Shown one piece after another: positions 10,835 through 19,070 of a DNA stretch of 64,000 nt (the stretch's first letter is position 1; each line of letters begins with the position of its first letter). The stretch covers positions 1 to 64,000 of the forward strand of contig NZ_LQPC01000054.1 of the NCBI RefSeq assembly GCF_002101705.1, written 5' to 3'. A program made the translations under genes and the position numbers. The notes below the pieces were generated by a model. It did not search any database. It had not been told where the DNA came from and worked only from the letters and a program-made list of their open reading frames with translations. The stretch comes from Mycolicibacterium iranicum (GTDB lineage Bacteria; Actinomycetota; Actinomycetes; Mycobacteriales; Mycobacteriaceae).

Positions 10835-10863
10835 TTGATCCTGTCCAGATTGCAGGCCAGTAT
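10835..10863 (+). promoter_or_regulatory. Predicted furA promoter (leaderless start)
   Basis: TTGATC (10835-10840) and CAGTAT (10858-10863) are spaced by 17 bp. Transcription would begin about 7 bp after the -10 box, at or beside the furA ATG (10871). Mycobacterial furA transcripts are known to be leaderless and autoregulated by FurA binding over this region, so placement and precedent agree. The -10 box is weak by consensus. Confidence 0.55.
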
Positions 10864-10870
10864 CGGAACG

Positions 10871-11320
10871 ATGGCCGACGTTGACGACTACTCGGGCGTG
10901 CTGCGTTCGGCGGCACTGCGGGTGACGCGACCGCGGATCGCAGTACTGCACGCCGTCGGGCAAAACCCCCACGCAGACACCGAGGTGATCATCGGCGCTG
11001 CCCGGGAACAGTTGCCCGACATCTCCAGGCAGACGGTGTACGACGCGCTGAATGCCCTCACCGCAACGGGTTTGGTGCGCCGCATCCAGCCCGCCGGCTC
11101 ACTGGCACGGTACGAGACGCGGGTCGGAGACAACCATCACCACATCGTGTGCCGGTCTTGCGGGGTCATCGCCGATGTCGACTGCGCTGTCGGCGAAGCG
11201 CCCTGCCTGACGGCATCCGACGACCTCGGCTTCGAGGTCGACGAGGCAGAGGTCATCTACTGGGGCCTGTGTCCGAATTGCTCTACAGCCCAACCATCCA
11301 CCCGCAGTGCGCACGAATGA
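10871..11320 (+). CDS. furA: Ferric uptake regulator family repressor FurA
   Basis: 149 aa. It has the Fur winged helix (LRVTRPRIAVL, DISRQTVYDALNAL) followed by the metal and dimer domain with HHHIVCRSCG and LCPNC, two CxxC pairs that fit a structural zinc site. In mycobacteria FurA represses its own operon and katG and is inactivated by oxidants. The start ATG 10871 matches the family N-terminus and directly follows the predicted promoter; a longer frame from 10802 adds unrelated residues. Only 12 bp separate it from katG, so the two are one operon. Confidence 0.95.
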   Translation: MADVDDYSGVLRSAALRVTRPRIAVLHAVGQNPHADTEVIIGAAREQLPDISRQTVYDALNALTATGLVRRIQPAGSLARYETRVGDNHHHIVCRSCGVIADVDCAVGEAPCLTASDDLGFEVDEAEVIYWGLCPNCSTAQPSTRSAHE

Positions 11321-11332
11321 AGGGAAAAACAC

Positions 11333-13585
11333 GTGTCGTCCGATACTTCTGATGCCCGCCCGCCCCACTCCGACTCCCAGACGCACAGCCACAGCGAGTC
11401 CGAGAACCCGGCAATCGATTCACCGAAGCCGAAAGCGCATGCGCCACTGACCAATCAGGACTGGTGGCCCGAGCAGGTCGACGTGTCAGTGCTGCACAAG
11501 CAGTCGGAGAAGGCCAACCCGCTCGGCGCCGACTTCGACTATGCGGCCGAGTTCGCGAAGATCGACGTCGACGCGCTCAAGGCCGATGTGCTCTCGGTGA
11601 TCACCACGTCGCAGGACTGGTGGCCGGCCGACTACGGTAGCTACGCGGGCCTGTTCATCCGGATGAGCTGGCACGCCGCTGGTACCTACCGCATCTTCGA
11701 CGGCCGCGGCGGAGGTGGCCAGGGTGCGCAGCGGTTCGCCCCGCTGAACAGCTGGCCCGACAATGCCAACCTGGACAAGGCGCGGCGTCTGCTGTGGCCG
11801 GTCAAGCAGAAGTACGGCAACAAGCTGTCGTGGGCGGATCTGCTCGTGTTCGCCGGAAACGTAGCGCTGGAGTCGGCCGACTTCGAAACGTTCGGCTTCG
11901 GTTTCGGACGTGAGGACATCTGGGAGCCCGAGGAGATCCTCTACGGCCAGGAGGACACCTGGCTGGGCACCGACAAGCGGTACGGCGGCACCAAGGACAG
12001 CGACAGCCGCGAGCTGGCGCAGCCGTTCGGCGCCACCACGATGGGCTTGATCTATGTCAATCCCGAAGGGCCGGAGGGGAAGCCGGATCCGCTTGCCGCC
12101 GCCCACGACATCCGGGAGACGTTCGGCCGGATGGCGATGAACGACGAGGAGACCGCCGCGCTCATCGTCGGTGGCCACACGCTGGGTAAAACCCACGGCG
12201 CCGGTGACGGTGATCTCGTCGGCCCCGAACCGGAAGGCGCGCCGATCGAGCAGCAGGGCCTGGGCTGGAAGTGCGCCTTCGCCTCCGGCAAGGCCGGCGA
12301 CGCGATCACCAGCGGTCTCGAGGTGGTCTGGACCGATAAGCCCACCAAGTGGAGCAACCGTTATCTGGAGATCCTGTACGGGTACGAGTGGGAGCTGACC
12401 AAGAGCCCCGGTGGCGCTTGGCAATTCGAGGCCAAGGACGCCGAGGCGATCATCCCGGATCCGTTCGACGCGACGAAGAAGCGCAAGCCGACGATGCTCG
12501 TCACCGACGTGTCGATGCGGGTGGATCCGATCTACGGCGAAATCACCCGGCGTTGGCTGGACCACCCCGAAGAGCTCAACGATGCGTTCGCGCGGGCCTG
12601 GTACAAGCTGCTGCACCGCGACATGGGACCCGTCAGCCGCTACCTCGGACCGTGGGTGCCAGAACCCCAGCTCTGGCAGGATCCGGTGCCGGCGGTCGAC
12701 CACACCCTGATTGACGAATCCGACATCGCGGCCTTGAAGGCCACGGTCCTGCAGTCGGAGTTGTCGGTGCCGCAACTGGTCAAGACGGCCTGGGCGTCGG
12801 CATCGAGCTTCCGCGGCACCGACAAGCGCGGCGGCGCCAACGGCGCGCGGTTGCGCCTTGAGCCGCAACGTAACTGGGAGGCCAACGAACCCTCCGAATT
12901 GGACAAGGTGCTGCCCGTCCTGGAGAGGATCCAGCAGGATTTCAACGGGAGTGCGACGGGCGGCAAAAAGGTCTCACTGGCTGACCTGATCGTGCTGGCC
13001 GGGTCCGCGGCGATCGAAAAAGCCGCGAAGGCTGCCGGATACGAGATCAACGTGCACTTCGCACCAGGGCGCACCGACGCCTCGCAGCAGGACACCGATG
13101 TGGATTCCTTTGCGGTGCTGGAGCCACAGGCCGACGGGTTCCGCAACTACGTGCGCCCCGGTGAGAAGGGGCAGATCGAGAAGTTGCTCGTCGACAAGGC
13201 GTACTTCCTCGACCTCACCGCGCCTGAGATGACAGCTCTGATCGGGGGCCTGCGGGTGATCGGCGCCAACCACGGCGGCACCAAGCACGGTGTCTTCACC
13301 CAGACGCCGGGCGCGTTGACGAACGACTTCTTCGTCAACCTGCTGGATATGGGGACGCAGTGGAAGTCGTCGGAAACGGCGGAGAACGTCTACGAAGGCC
13401 GTGACCGGGCGAGCGGTGAGGTGAAGTGGACTGCCACGCCCAACGACCTTGTCTTTGGCTCCAATTCGGTGTTGCGGGCCCTCGCCGAGGTGTACGCGCA
13501 GGAAGACAACAAGGGCAGGTTCGTCGAGGACTTCGTCGCAGCGTGGGTGAAGGTGATGAACAACGATCGGTTCGACCTGCGCTGA
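11333..13585 (+). CDS. katG: Bifunctional catalase-peroxidase KatG
   Basis: 750 aa with both class-I peroxidase repeats. It removes H2O2 and organic peroxides and, in mycobacteria, activates isoniazid. The distal site has R110, W113 and H114 (RMSWHAAG). Y241 (LIYVNPEG) and M267 (RMAMN) complete the Trp-Tyr-Met cross-link, and the proximal heme ligand is H282 (GGHTLGKTHG). The residue matching M. tuberculosis S315 is serine (S327, AITSG), the susceptible form. The start is GTG 11333, behind AAGGGA. The N-terminus is Ser/His-rich and somewhat longer than in M. tuberculosis. Confidence 0.97.
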   Translation: MSSDTSDARPPHSDSQTHSHSESENPAIDSPKPKAHAPLTNQDWWPEQVDVSVLHKQSEKANPLGADFDYAAEFAKIDVDALKADVLSVITTSQDWWPADYGSYAGLFIRMSWHAAGTYRIFDGRGGGGQGAQRFAPLNSWPDNANLDKARRLLWPVKQKYGNKLSWADLLVFAGNVALESADFETFGFGFGREDIWEPEEILYGQEDTWLGTDKRYGGTKDSDSRELAQPFGATTMGLIYVNPEGPEGKPDPLAAAHDIRETFGRMAMNDEETAALIVGGHTLGKTHGAGDGDLVGPEPEGAPIEQQGLGWKCAFASGKAGDAITSGLEVVWTDKPTKWSNRYLEILYGYEWELTKSPGGAWQFEAKDAEAIIPDPFDATKKRKPTMLVTDVSMRVDPIYGEITRRWLDHPEELNDAFARAWYKLLHRDMGPVSRYLGPWVPEPQLWQDPVPAVDHTLIDESDIAALKATVLQSELSVPQLVKTAWASASSFRGTDKRGGANGARLRLEPQRNWEANEPSELDKVLPVLERIQQDFNGSATGGKKVSLADLIVLAGSAAIEKAAKAAGYEINVHFAPGRTDASQQDTDVDSFAVLEPQADGFRNYVRPGEKGQIEKLLVDKAYFLDLTAPEMTALIGGLRVIGANHGGTKHGVFTQTPGALTNDFFVNLLDMGTQWKSSETAENVYEGRDRASGEVKWTATPNDLVFGSNSVLRALAEVYAQEDNKGRFVEDFVAAWVKVMNNDRFDLR

Positions 13586-13595
13586 GACCGACGGG

Positions 13596-13745
13596 TCAGA
13601 GCTGGTTCTCGGGTCCGAGCACCGCCCACACCGTCTTCCCGCCCGCCGTGGGGCTTTCCCAGCATCGGCTCAACGCCGAGACCATGGCCAGGCTGGAGGC
13701 GGTGTGGGCACCGGCCGCTGAATCCTCCTGCCGAGTGGCGATCAC
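13596..13745 (-). pseudogene. C-terminal fragment of an RsbW-like ATP-binding regulator
   Basis: A 49-codon frame reads HTASSLAMVSALSRCW, then AGGKTVWAVLGPENQL and TGA. This matches the last strand and tail of HATPase_c_2 anti-sigma-type proteins (a W, then a Gly-Lys-x-Val-Trp strand). The ATP-binding N, G1 and G2 boxes are missing. It begins at a GTG that overlaps the stop of the AraC gene by four bases, so it may still be translated as a short peptide. I judge it a gene remnant; a bona fide small protein is the alternative. Confidence 0.45.
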
Positions 13746-14689
13746 CGGGCCAGCGTCTGGTGTGGGCTCTCACCGTAAGTTTCGCGGTACAGCACCGCAA
13801 AGCGGCCGGTGTGGCCGAAGCCCCACCGCGACGCGGTGGCGCCCACAGTCGTCTCAGACCGATCTGCCATCAACAGTTCCTGGCGGGCAGCGGCCAACCG
13901 GAGCTCTCGTACGTAGGCCGTCGGCGTGGTGTCCAGGTAACGGCGAAAAAGGTACTGCACCGTGCGGGGAGTCGCGTACGCCTCGCGCGCCAGATCGGCC
14001 AACGAGATCCGTCGCGAGATGTCGGCCTCGATATAGGTCAGGGCGGCGCGCAGCGTCGCCGGCAGCGGATCGGTGCTGTCTGGCGTGGCGGCGTCGTTCC
14101 CGCTGCCGCACGCAAAGCCCGCGACTACCGCGTCCCGAAGTAGTCGCGCCAGAGAGTCCGACAGCGTTTCCGCCATAGCAGTGTCACCGTGGTTCATCAG
14201 CTCGGTGGCATAGGTGACGGTGCGTTCGACCAGCGCGGCTGCGTCCGGGGACCGCGGTCCAAGCAAGACGGGCGACGACGAGCCCCGCGGCAGCGCGCTG
14301 CGAAGATGCACGATCGTCAGCCGAGAGTCGACCGTCTGGAGCGACACCGGGCCCGATGCGGCTCGCAGAAGCCGCATCTCGCCGCGCGATGCGGCCCCCA
14401 CCTCATCCTGCAACCGCACCACGAGGGTGCCGGCGTGAACCCAGATCAGGGTGTCGTACCCGATCTCGGCGATGGTCAGAGTCGCCTCGCCGGAGTGGTC
14501 CGTCTGGTCGACGTCAAAGCCGGTGGCCGAGTGCCGGACGTGCCGGTACCGGCCGAGGTTTTGCCCGCCGGTGCAATCCACGTGCGTGCCGTGACCATAT
14601 ACAGCCTGCAGCTGCTCGCGAATGCGACGGGGATCGTCATCGGAGAACTCGGACCGTGCGAGGGGAAGCGGCCTGTTGGGATTCGTCAA
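13742..14689 (-). CDS. AraC-family transcriptional regulator
   Basis: About 315 aa from TTG 14689. The N-terminal half (ATLTIAEIGYDTLIWVHAG...) looks like the AraC_binding_2 sensing domain, and the C-terminal ~100 residues form the double helix-turn-helix (ISLADLAREAYATPRTVQYL; WGFGHTGRFAVLYRETYGES). The frame is open to 14851, but the extra N-terminal residues are Cys/Arg-rich and unlike the family. I therefore prefer the TTG before TNPNRPLPLARSEF; this start is uncertain. It lies between katG and katE and could control either, but no operator is obvious. The 274 bp between its start and the end of katE hold nothing I recognise. Confidence 0.8.
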   Translation of the reverse strand: MTNPNRPLPLARSEFSDDDPRRIREQLQAVYGHGTHVDCTGGQNLGRYRHVRHSATGFDVDQTDHSGEATLTIAEIGYDTLIWVHAGTLVVRLQDEVGAASRGEMRLLRAASGPVSLQTVDSRLTIVHLRSALPRGSSSPVLLGPRSPDAAALVERTVTYATELMNHGDTAMAETLSDSLARLLRDAVVAGFACGSGNDAATPDSTDPLPATLRAALTYIEADISRRISLADLAREAYATPRTVQYLFRRYLDTTPTAYVRELRLAAARQELLMADRSETTVGATASRWGFGHTGRFAVLYRETYGESPHQTLAR

Positions 14690-14963
14690 CGGTTTCGGAG
14701 TGTTTACCGATGCACCCGGCCTCCGACGGCCACAGGTACAGCGGCGACCAGGGCGTTGCCGGAAGCCAGGATTGTCAAGTCCACCAGCACCTTTCGTCCA
14801 AACGACGCGAATGTGTCCGGCAGATGGTTTCACACACCCGCACGGCCGCACAGCCCGTTAAACGAAAAGTTGCTGGTACACCTGTCCGCAAAGCGAACAT
14901 CTGCTGCTTGCGACCATCACGAAATATGCAGGTGGAGGCCGATTCACTTCGCTGCGTGCGATG

Positions 14964-17111
14964 TCAGCGCTTGCGCGACCGTCGAGCCGGTGCGGCTTTG
15001 GTGCGCACCGGAGCCACGGTCGACGACATCACGGACTCGGCGCGCGCCCATAGCCGGTGCAGTCCGAGCGCAGCCAGCAGTTCCTCGCCGAATGCCGACG
15101 AAACATCATCCGACACCAGGACACCCGGATCATCGAAGCTGATGTCCATGTTCGAAAGCGCCGTGCGGCCGTCACCCCAGGCGGCCAAAGGTTTGCAATG
15201 CCGCAGCATTTCGTGAAGCAGGACAACGGCCTTGATGTCAGCGCGTGCCAGCGCGCCCCCAGCCACGACCACCGCATCGAACTCGATCGAGCGCGCCGTG
15301 TCGAACGTGCGCTCGACGACGAGCGTGCGCCTACCCGACTTCAGACGGCCGCCGGCCGGCGCCACGACCATGGGCACGACGTCCGCTTTGTCGAGCGTCT
15401 TGGCGAGTTTCGCCACACCGGCCAGGTCGGAATCGTCGTCGGCGATGATCGCGACTTTGCGGCCCGCGACGGGCCCCGGAGTCGTCACCACCTGCGACAG
15501 CGACGGCGAGAGCGTGACCTCGGCAGGCGGTTGTCCCTGCGGCGCAGGGAGTCCCAGACCCGAGGCCACCTGGGCGCACAGGTCGGCATCCACATTGGCC
15601 AGCACCTCGAGCTGACGTTCCTTGATCGCCTGTTCGTAGCACTTGCCCAATTCGAACGTGAACGCCTCCGCGATGTGGTCCTGCTCGATCTTGGTCAGCG
15701 AGCGGTAGAACATCGCCGCTTGGGTGAAGTGGTCGTCGAACGACGCCGGTGCGACGCGACCCACCCGGCCCTCGACCGGTCGAGGCGTCTGAACGTATCC
15801 GCCCTCGTCCGTGTCGGCCACCAACGGCTCCCCACCGTCGATGCTGTTCGGGCGGTAGGGCGCCTGTCCTGTGTGAATGGCGGTTTGATGCATGCCGTCG
15901 CGCAGCATGTCATTGACCGGGCAACGGGGACGGTTGATCGGCAGCTGCGTGAAGTTCGGCCCGCCCAGGCGTGTCAATTGTGTGTCGAGGTAGGAGAACA
16001 GCCGCGCCTGCATCAGTGGATCGTTCGTGACCTCGATACCGGGGACGAGGTTGCCGGTATGGAAGGCAACCTGCTCGGTCTCGGCGAAGTAGTTGGTGGG
16101 GTTGCGGTCCAACGTGAGCTTGCCGATCAACTGAACAGGCACGAGTTCCTCGGGGACGATCTTCGTCGGGTCGAGCAAATCGATGCCCTCGTAGGTTTCG
16201 GTGCCGTCATCGGGCATCACCTGAATGCCCAGTTCGTATTCCAGCGGTGCGCCCGCCTCGATGCCGTCGGCCATGTCGCGCCGGTGATAATCCGGATCGA
16301 AACCGGCCGCCAATTGAGCCTCTTCCCACACCAGAGAATGAACGCCGGCAACAGGTTTCCAGTGGAATTTGACGAGACTCGTGTCACCCTTGGCATTCAC
16401 GAGGCGGAACGTGTGAACCCCGAAGCCCTCCATGGTGCGGTAGGACCGTGGAATGCCTCGGTCGCTCATGTTCCAGAACACATGGTGAGTCGCTTCGGTG
16501 TGGAGCGACACGAAATCCCAGAAGGTGTCGTGCGCGGACTGCGCCTGCGGGATCTCGCGGTCCGGATGCGGCTTTCCCGCGTGGATGATGTCGGGGAACT
16601 TGATGCCGTCCTGGATGAAGAACACCGGGATGTTATTGCCCACCAGGTCGAAGACGCCCTCCTCGGTGTAGAACTTGACCGCGAAGCCACGAGTGTCGCG
16701 AACAGTGTCGGCCGAGCCGCGCGAGCCCAGCACTGTCGAGAATCGGCAGAAGACGTCGGTCTTTGTACCCTTTTTGCCCAGGAACGCTGCCCTGGTAACC
16801 GACGCCGTGTTGCCGTAAGCCTCGAAGAAGCCATGCGCCGCAGCGCCTCTGGCGTGCACCACGCGCTCGGGAATGCGTTCGTGATCGAAGTGAGTGATCT
16901 TCTCCCGTAGATGGAAGTCTTCCATCAGCGTGGGACCGCGCGAGCCTGCCTTGAGAGAGTGATCGGTGTCGGGCAACCGCACCCCTTGCGCGGTCGTCAG
17001 ATAGCGGCCGGATTGGGCCCGCGGATCATCCTGTTCTGCAGTGCCTTTCGAGGCGCCGGTCGGGCTGACGGCGGCAGGGGCGGCTTGATCACGCTTACGC
17101 GAAGCAGGCAT
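14964..17111 (-). CDS. katE: Large-subunit monofunctional catalase (HPII type)
   Basis: 715 aa. The catalase core has the distal histidine in RVVHARGAAAHG, the asparagine in VGNNIPVFF and the heme-ligand tyrosine in RLFSYLDTQLTRLGG. A C-terminal DJ-1/GATase1-like domain (about residues 560-690; GRKVAIIADDDSDLAG) marks the large HPII clade. It converts H2O2 to water and oxygen. The start is ATG 17111 with GGAGGT just upstream. The basic C-terminus ends RRSRKR. It lies 76 bp downstream of the ThDP-enzyme gene on the same strand, so co-transcription is likely. Confidence 0.95.
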   Translation of the reverse strand: MPASRKRDQAAPAAVSPTGASKGTAEQDDPRAQSGRYLTTAQGVRLPDTDHSLKAGSRGPTLMEDFHLREKITHFDHERIPERVVHARGAAAHGFFEAYGNTASVTRAAFLGKKGTKTDVFCRFSTVLGSRGSADTVRDTRGFAVKFYTEEGVFDLVGNNIPVFFIQDGIKFPDIIHAGKPHPDREIPQAQSAHDTFWDFVSLHTEATHHVFWNMSDRGIPRSYRTMEGFGVHTFRLVNAKGDTSLVKFHWKPVAGVHSLVWEEAQLAAGFDPDYHRRDMADGIEAGAPLEYELGIQVMPDDGTETYEGIDLLDPTKIVPEELVPVQLIGKLTLDRNPTNYFAETEQVAFHTGNLVPGIEVTNDPLMQARLFSYLDTQLTRLGGPNFTQLPINRPRCPVNDMLRDGMHQTAIHTGQAPYRPNSIDGGEPLVADTDEGGYVQTPRPVEGRVGRVAPASFDDHFTQAAMFYRSLTKIEQDHIAEAFTFELGKCYEQAIKERQLEVLANVDADLCAQVASGLGLPAPQGQPPAEVTLSPSLSQVVTTPGPVAGRKVAIIADDDSDLAGVAKLAKTLDKADVVPMVVAPAGGRLKSGRRTLVVERTFDTARSIEFDAVVVAGGALARADIKAVVLLHEMLRHCKPLAAWGDGRTALSNMDISFDDPGVLVSDDVSSAFGEELLAALGLHRLWARAESVMSSTVAPVRTKAAPARRSRKR

Positions 17112-17187
17112 CTGTACCTCCACAAATGGTTGGACTGGGTGTTCCGGCCCTCGGCGCAATACCCGCCGATGTTGCGGCCAAACTCAC

Positions 17188-18975
17188 CTAGTTTCGGGTG
17201 AAGAGTTCAGCGGCCTTGGTTTTGATCGTCTGGTAGACGAGATGGCGGGCGTTGGGATCGCCCTTGCCGACGGCCTGCGTCATGTTGAGCATCTGGTCGA
17301 CTGTGACGTGCGGCGGGATCGGAGGAACTGCCGGATCGCAGCGTACGTCGAGCAACGTGGGACCCGGGACGCTCAGGGCCCAGTCCCACGCATCGCCCAG
17401 ATCGGCTTCGCACTCGATGGTCATCGCATCGATGCCCATCGCGCGGGCCACCTCTGCATAGCTGACCGCGGGAAGGCTTTGTGAATCCGCGAATTTCGGC
17501 GCCCCGCCCATGGCGCGCAGCTCCCAGGTGACCTGGTTGAGATCGCCGTTTCCGAAGACGCAGATGATGAAGGGAAGTTCATCCCATTCCCGGCGGTAGC
17601 GGTTGATGGTGAGCAATTCGGCGAGACCGTTCATCTGCATGGCCCCGTCGCCGACGAAGGCGATGACGGGCCGGTCGGGATGGGCGAACTTTGCACCAAG
17701 GGCGTAGGGGACCGCACACCCCATCGTCGCGAGTGTGCCGGACACCGAGCCGCGCACACCGTCGGTGAACCTCACGCAGCGGGCGTACCACGTGGTCGAC
17801 GACCCCGAGTCGGCGGTCACGATCGCATTGGCAGGCAACCTCTTCGACAGTTCCCACGCCACCCTCATCGGATTCACCGGCTGCGCGGAGGTGGTGCTCT
17901 GCTCCTCGATCACCGACCACCACCGCTGCACGTTCTTCTCGACAGTGTCGCGCCACGCGCTGTCGGCTTTGGGCCGCAGATGTGGCTGCAGCGCAGCCAG
18001 AGTCGCCCGGGCGTCGGCGACGATGTTGAGTTCGGTGGGATAGCGCATCCCGATCGAGGTTCCGTCGCTGTCGATCTGCACAGCGCGGGCCTGACCGAAC
18101 TCAGGAAGAAACTGCGTGTAGGGAAAATTCGAGCCCACGATCAGCAGCGTGTCGCAGTCGCGCATCAGGTCGTAGCTCGGCCGCGTGCCGAGGAGCCCGA
18201 TCGCGCCGGTGACGAATGGAAGATCGTCGGACAGGACGTCCTTGCCCAACAACGCTTTTGCGATTCCGGCGCCAGTCAGGCGGGCCACCTCGACAACCTC
18301 GTCCCGGGCACCCCTGGCACCCTGACCGATCAGGATGGCAACCCGTTCACCGTCGTTGAGGATCTCCGCGGCGCGTCGTACCTGGGCATCCGACGGTGTG
18401 ATGATGCCGACGACATCGCCGGGATCGCTCGACGGAACATGCTTGAACTGGTGCTCGGGCGGCTCGTAGGTCTCCTCCTGCAGATCCGACGGCACGATGA
18501 CCACGGTCGGGGCGCGGCGAGTTCTGGCGGTGCGGATCGCACGGTCCAGGACGGCAGGCAGTTGCGCGGAAGCGTTGACCTCGACGACATAGTCGCTGGC
18601 GACGTCGGCGAACAACGCCTGCAGGTCGACTTCCTGCTGATAGCTACCGCCCATGGCGGTGCGCGCAGTCTGGCCGATGATGGCCACCACGGGAACGTGG
18701 TCGAGCTTGGCGTCGTAGAGACCGTTGAGCAGATGAATGGCCCCGGGCCCCGAGGTGGCCATGCAAACACCGACCTCCCCGGAGAACTTCGCGTAGCCCA
18801 CCGCGGCGAAGGCGGCCATCTCCTCGTGCCTGGTCTGGACGAATTTGGGGTCGTCGTCGGCGCGTCCCAGGGCCGAGATCAGCCCGTTGATTCCGTCGCC
18901 GGGGTAGCCGAAGATGTGGGTCACGTTCCATTGGCGGAGGCGATCGAGGATGAAATCGCCGACATCGGTGCTCAT
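17188..18975 (-). CDS. ThDP-dependent pyruvate oxidase/decarboxylase-like enzyme
   Basis: 595 aa with the three domains of the POX/acetolactate synthase family. The N-terminal domain has the activating glutamate E51 (RHEEMAAF), the middle domain is Rossmann-like (VAILIGQGARG), and the C-terminal domain has the ThDP motif beginning VGDGAMQMNG at 441 and ending in the FGNGDLN region at about 474-480. It resembles PoxB-like pyruvate:quinone oxidoreductases and uncharacterised TPP-requiring enzymes, so the substrate is probably pyruvate or another 2-oxo acid. If it uses O2 it would make H2O2, and katE follows directly, which is suggestive. Divergent from tex by 95 bp. Confidence 0.85.
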   Translation of the reverse strand: MSTDVGDFILDRLRQWNVTHIFGYPGDGINGLISALGRADDDPKFVQTRHEEMAAFAAVGYAKFSGEVGVCMATSGPGAIHLLNGLYDAKLDHVPVVAIIGQTARTAMGGSYQQEVDLQALFADVASDYVVEVNASAQLPAVLDRAIRTARTRRAPTVVIVPSDLQEETYEPPEHQFKHVPSSDPGDVVGIITPSDAQVRRAAEILNDGERVAILIGQGARGARDEVVEVARLTGAGIAKALLGKDVLSDDLPFVTGAIGLLGTRPSYDLMRDCDTLLIVGSNFPYTQFLPEFGQARAVQIDSDGTSIGMRYPTELNIVADARATLAALQPHLRPKADSAWRDTVEKNVQRWWSVIEEQSTTSAQPVNPMRVAWELSKRLPANAIVTADSGSSTTWYARCVRFTDGVRGSVSGTLATMGCAVPYALGAKFAHPDRPVIAFVGDGAMQMNGLAELLTINRYRREWDELPFIICVFGNGDLNQVTWELRAMGGAPKFADSQSLPAVSYAEVARAMGIDAMTIECEADLGDAWDWALSVPGPTLLDVRCDPAVPPIPPHVTVDQMLNMTQAVGKGDPNARHLVYQTIKTKAAELFTRN

Positions 18976-19070
18976 GCACGTGGCGGCTACCCCGGCCCGG
19001 CCCGCTCAAACTCGGTCTGCGCCCGTGTCCCGAAGCGGGGTTGTCCGCCCGGTTGGGTAGGGTTCCGCGC

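Noticed and set aside
14690..14963. Coding sequence between the AraC regulator and katE
   Set aside because: The open frames here are Cys/Arg-rich extensions or shadows with no family similarity; no gene is supported.
15057..16910. Plus-strand open frame of about 617 codons opposite katE
   Set aside because: It mirrors the katE coding sequence, its translation is rich in Arg/His/Asp without family motifs, and katE is certain. High GC makes long antisense frames common here.
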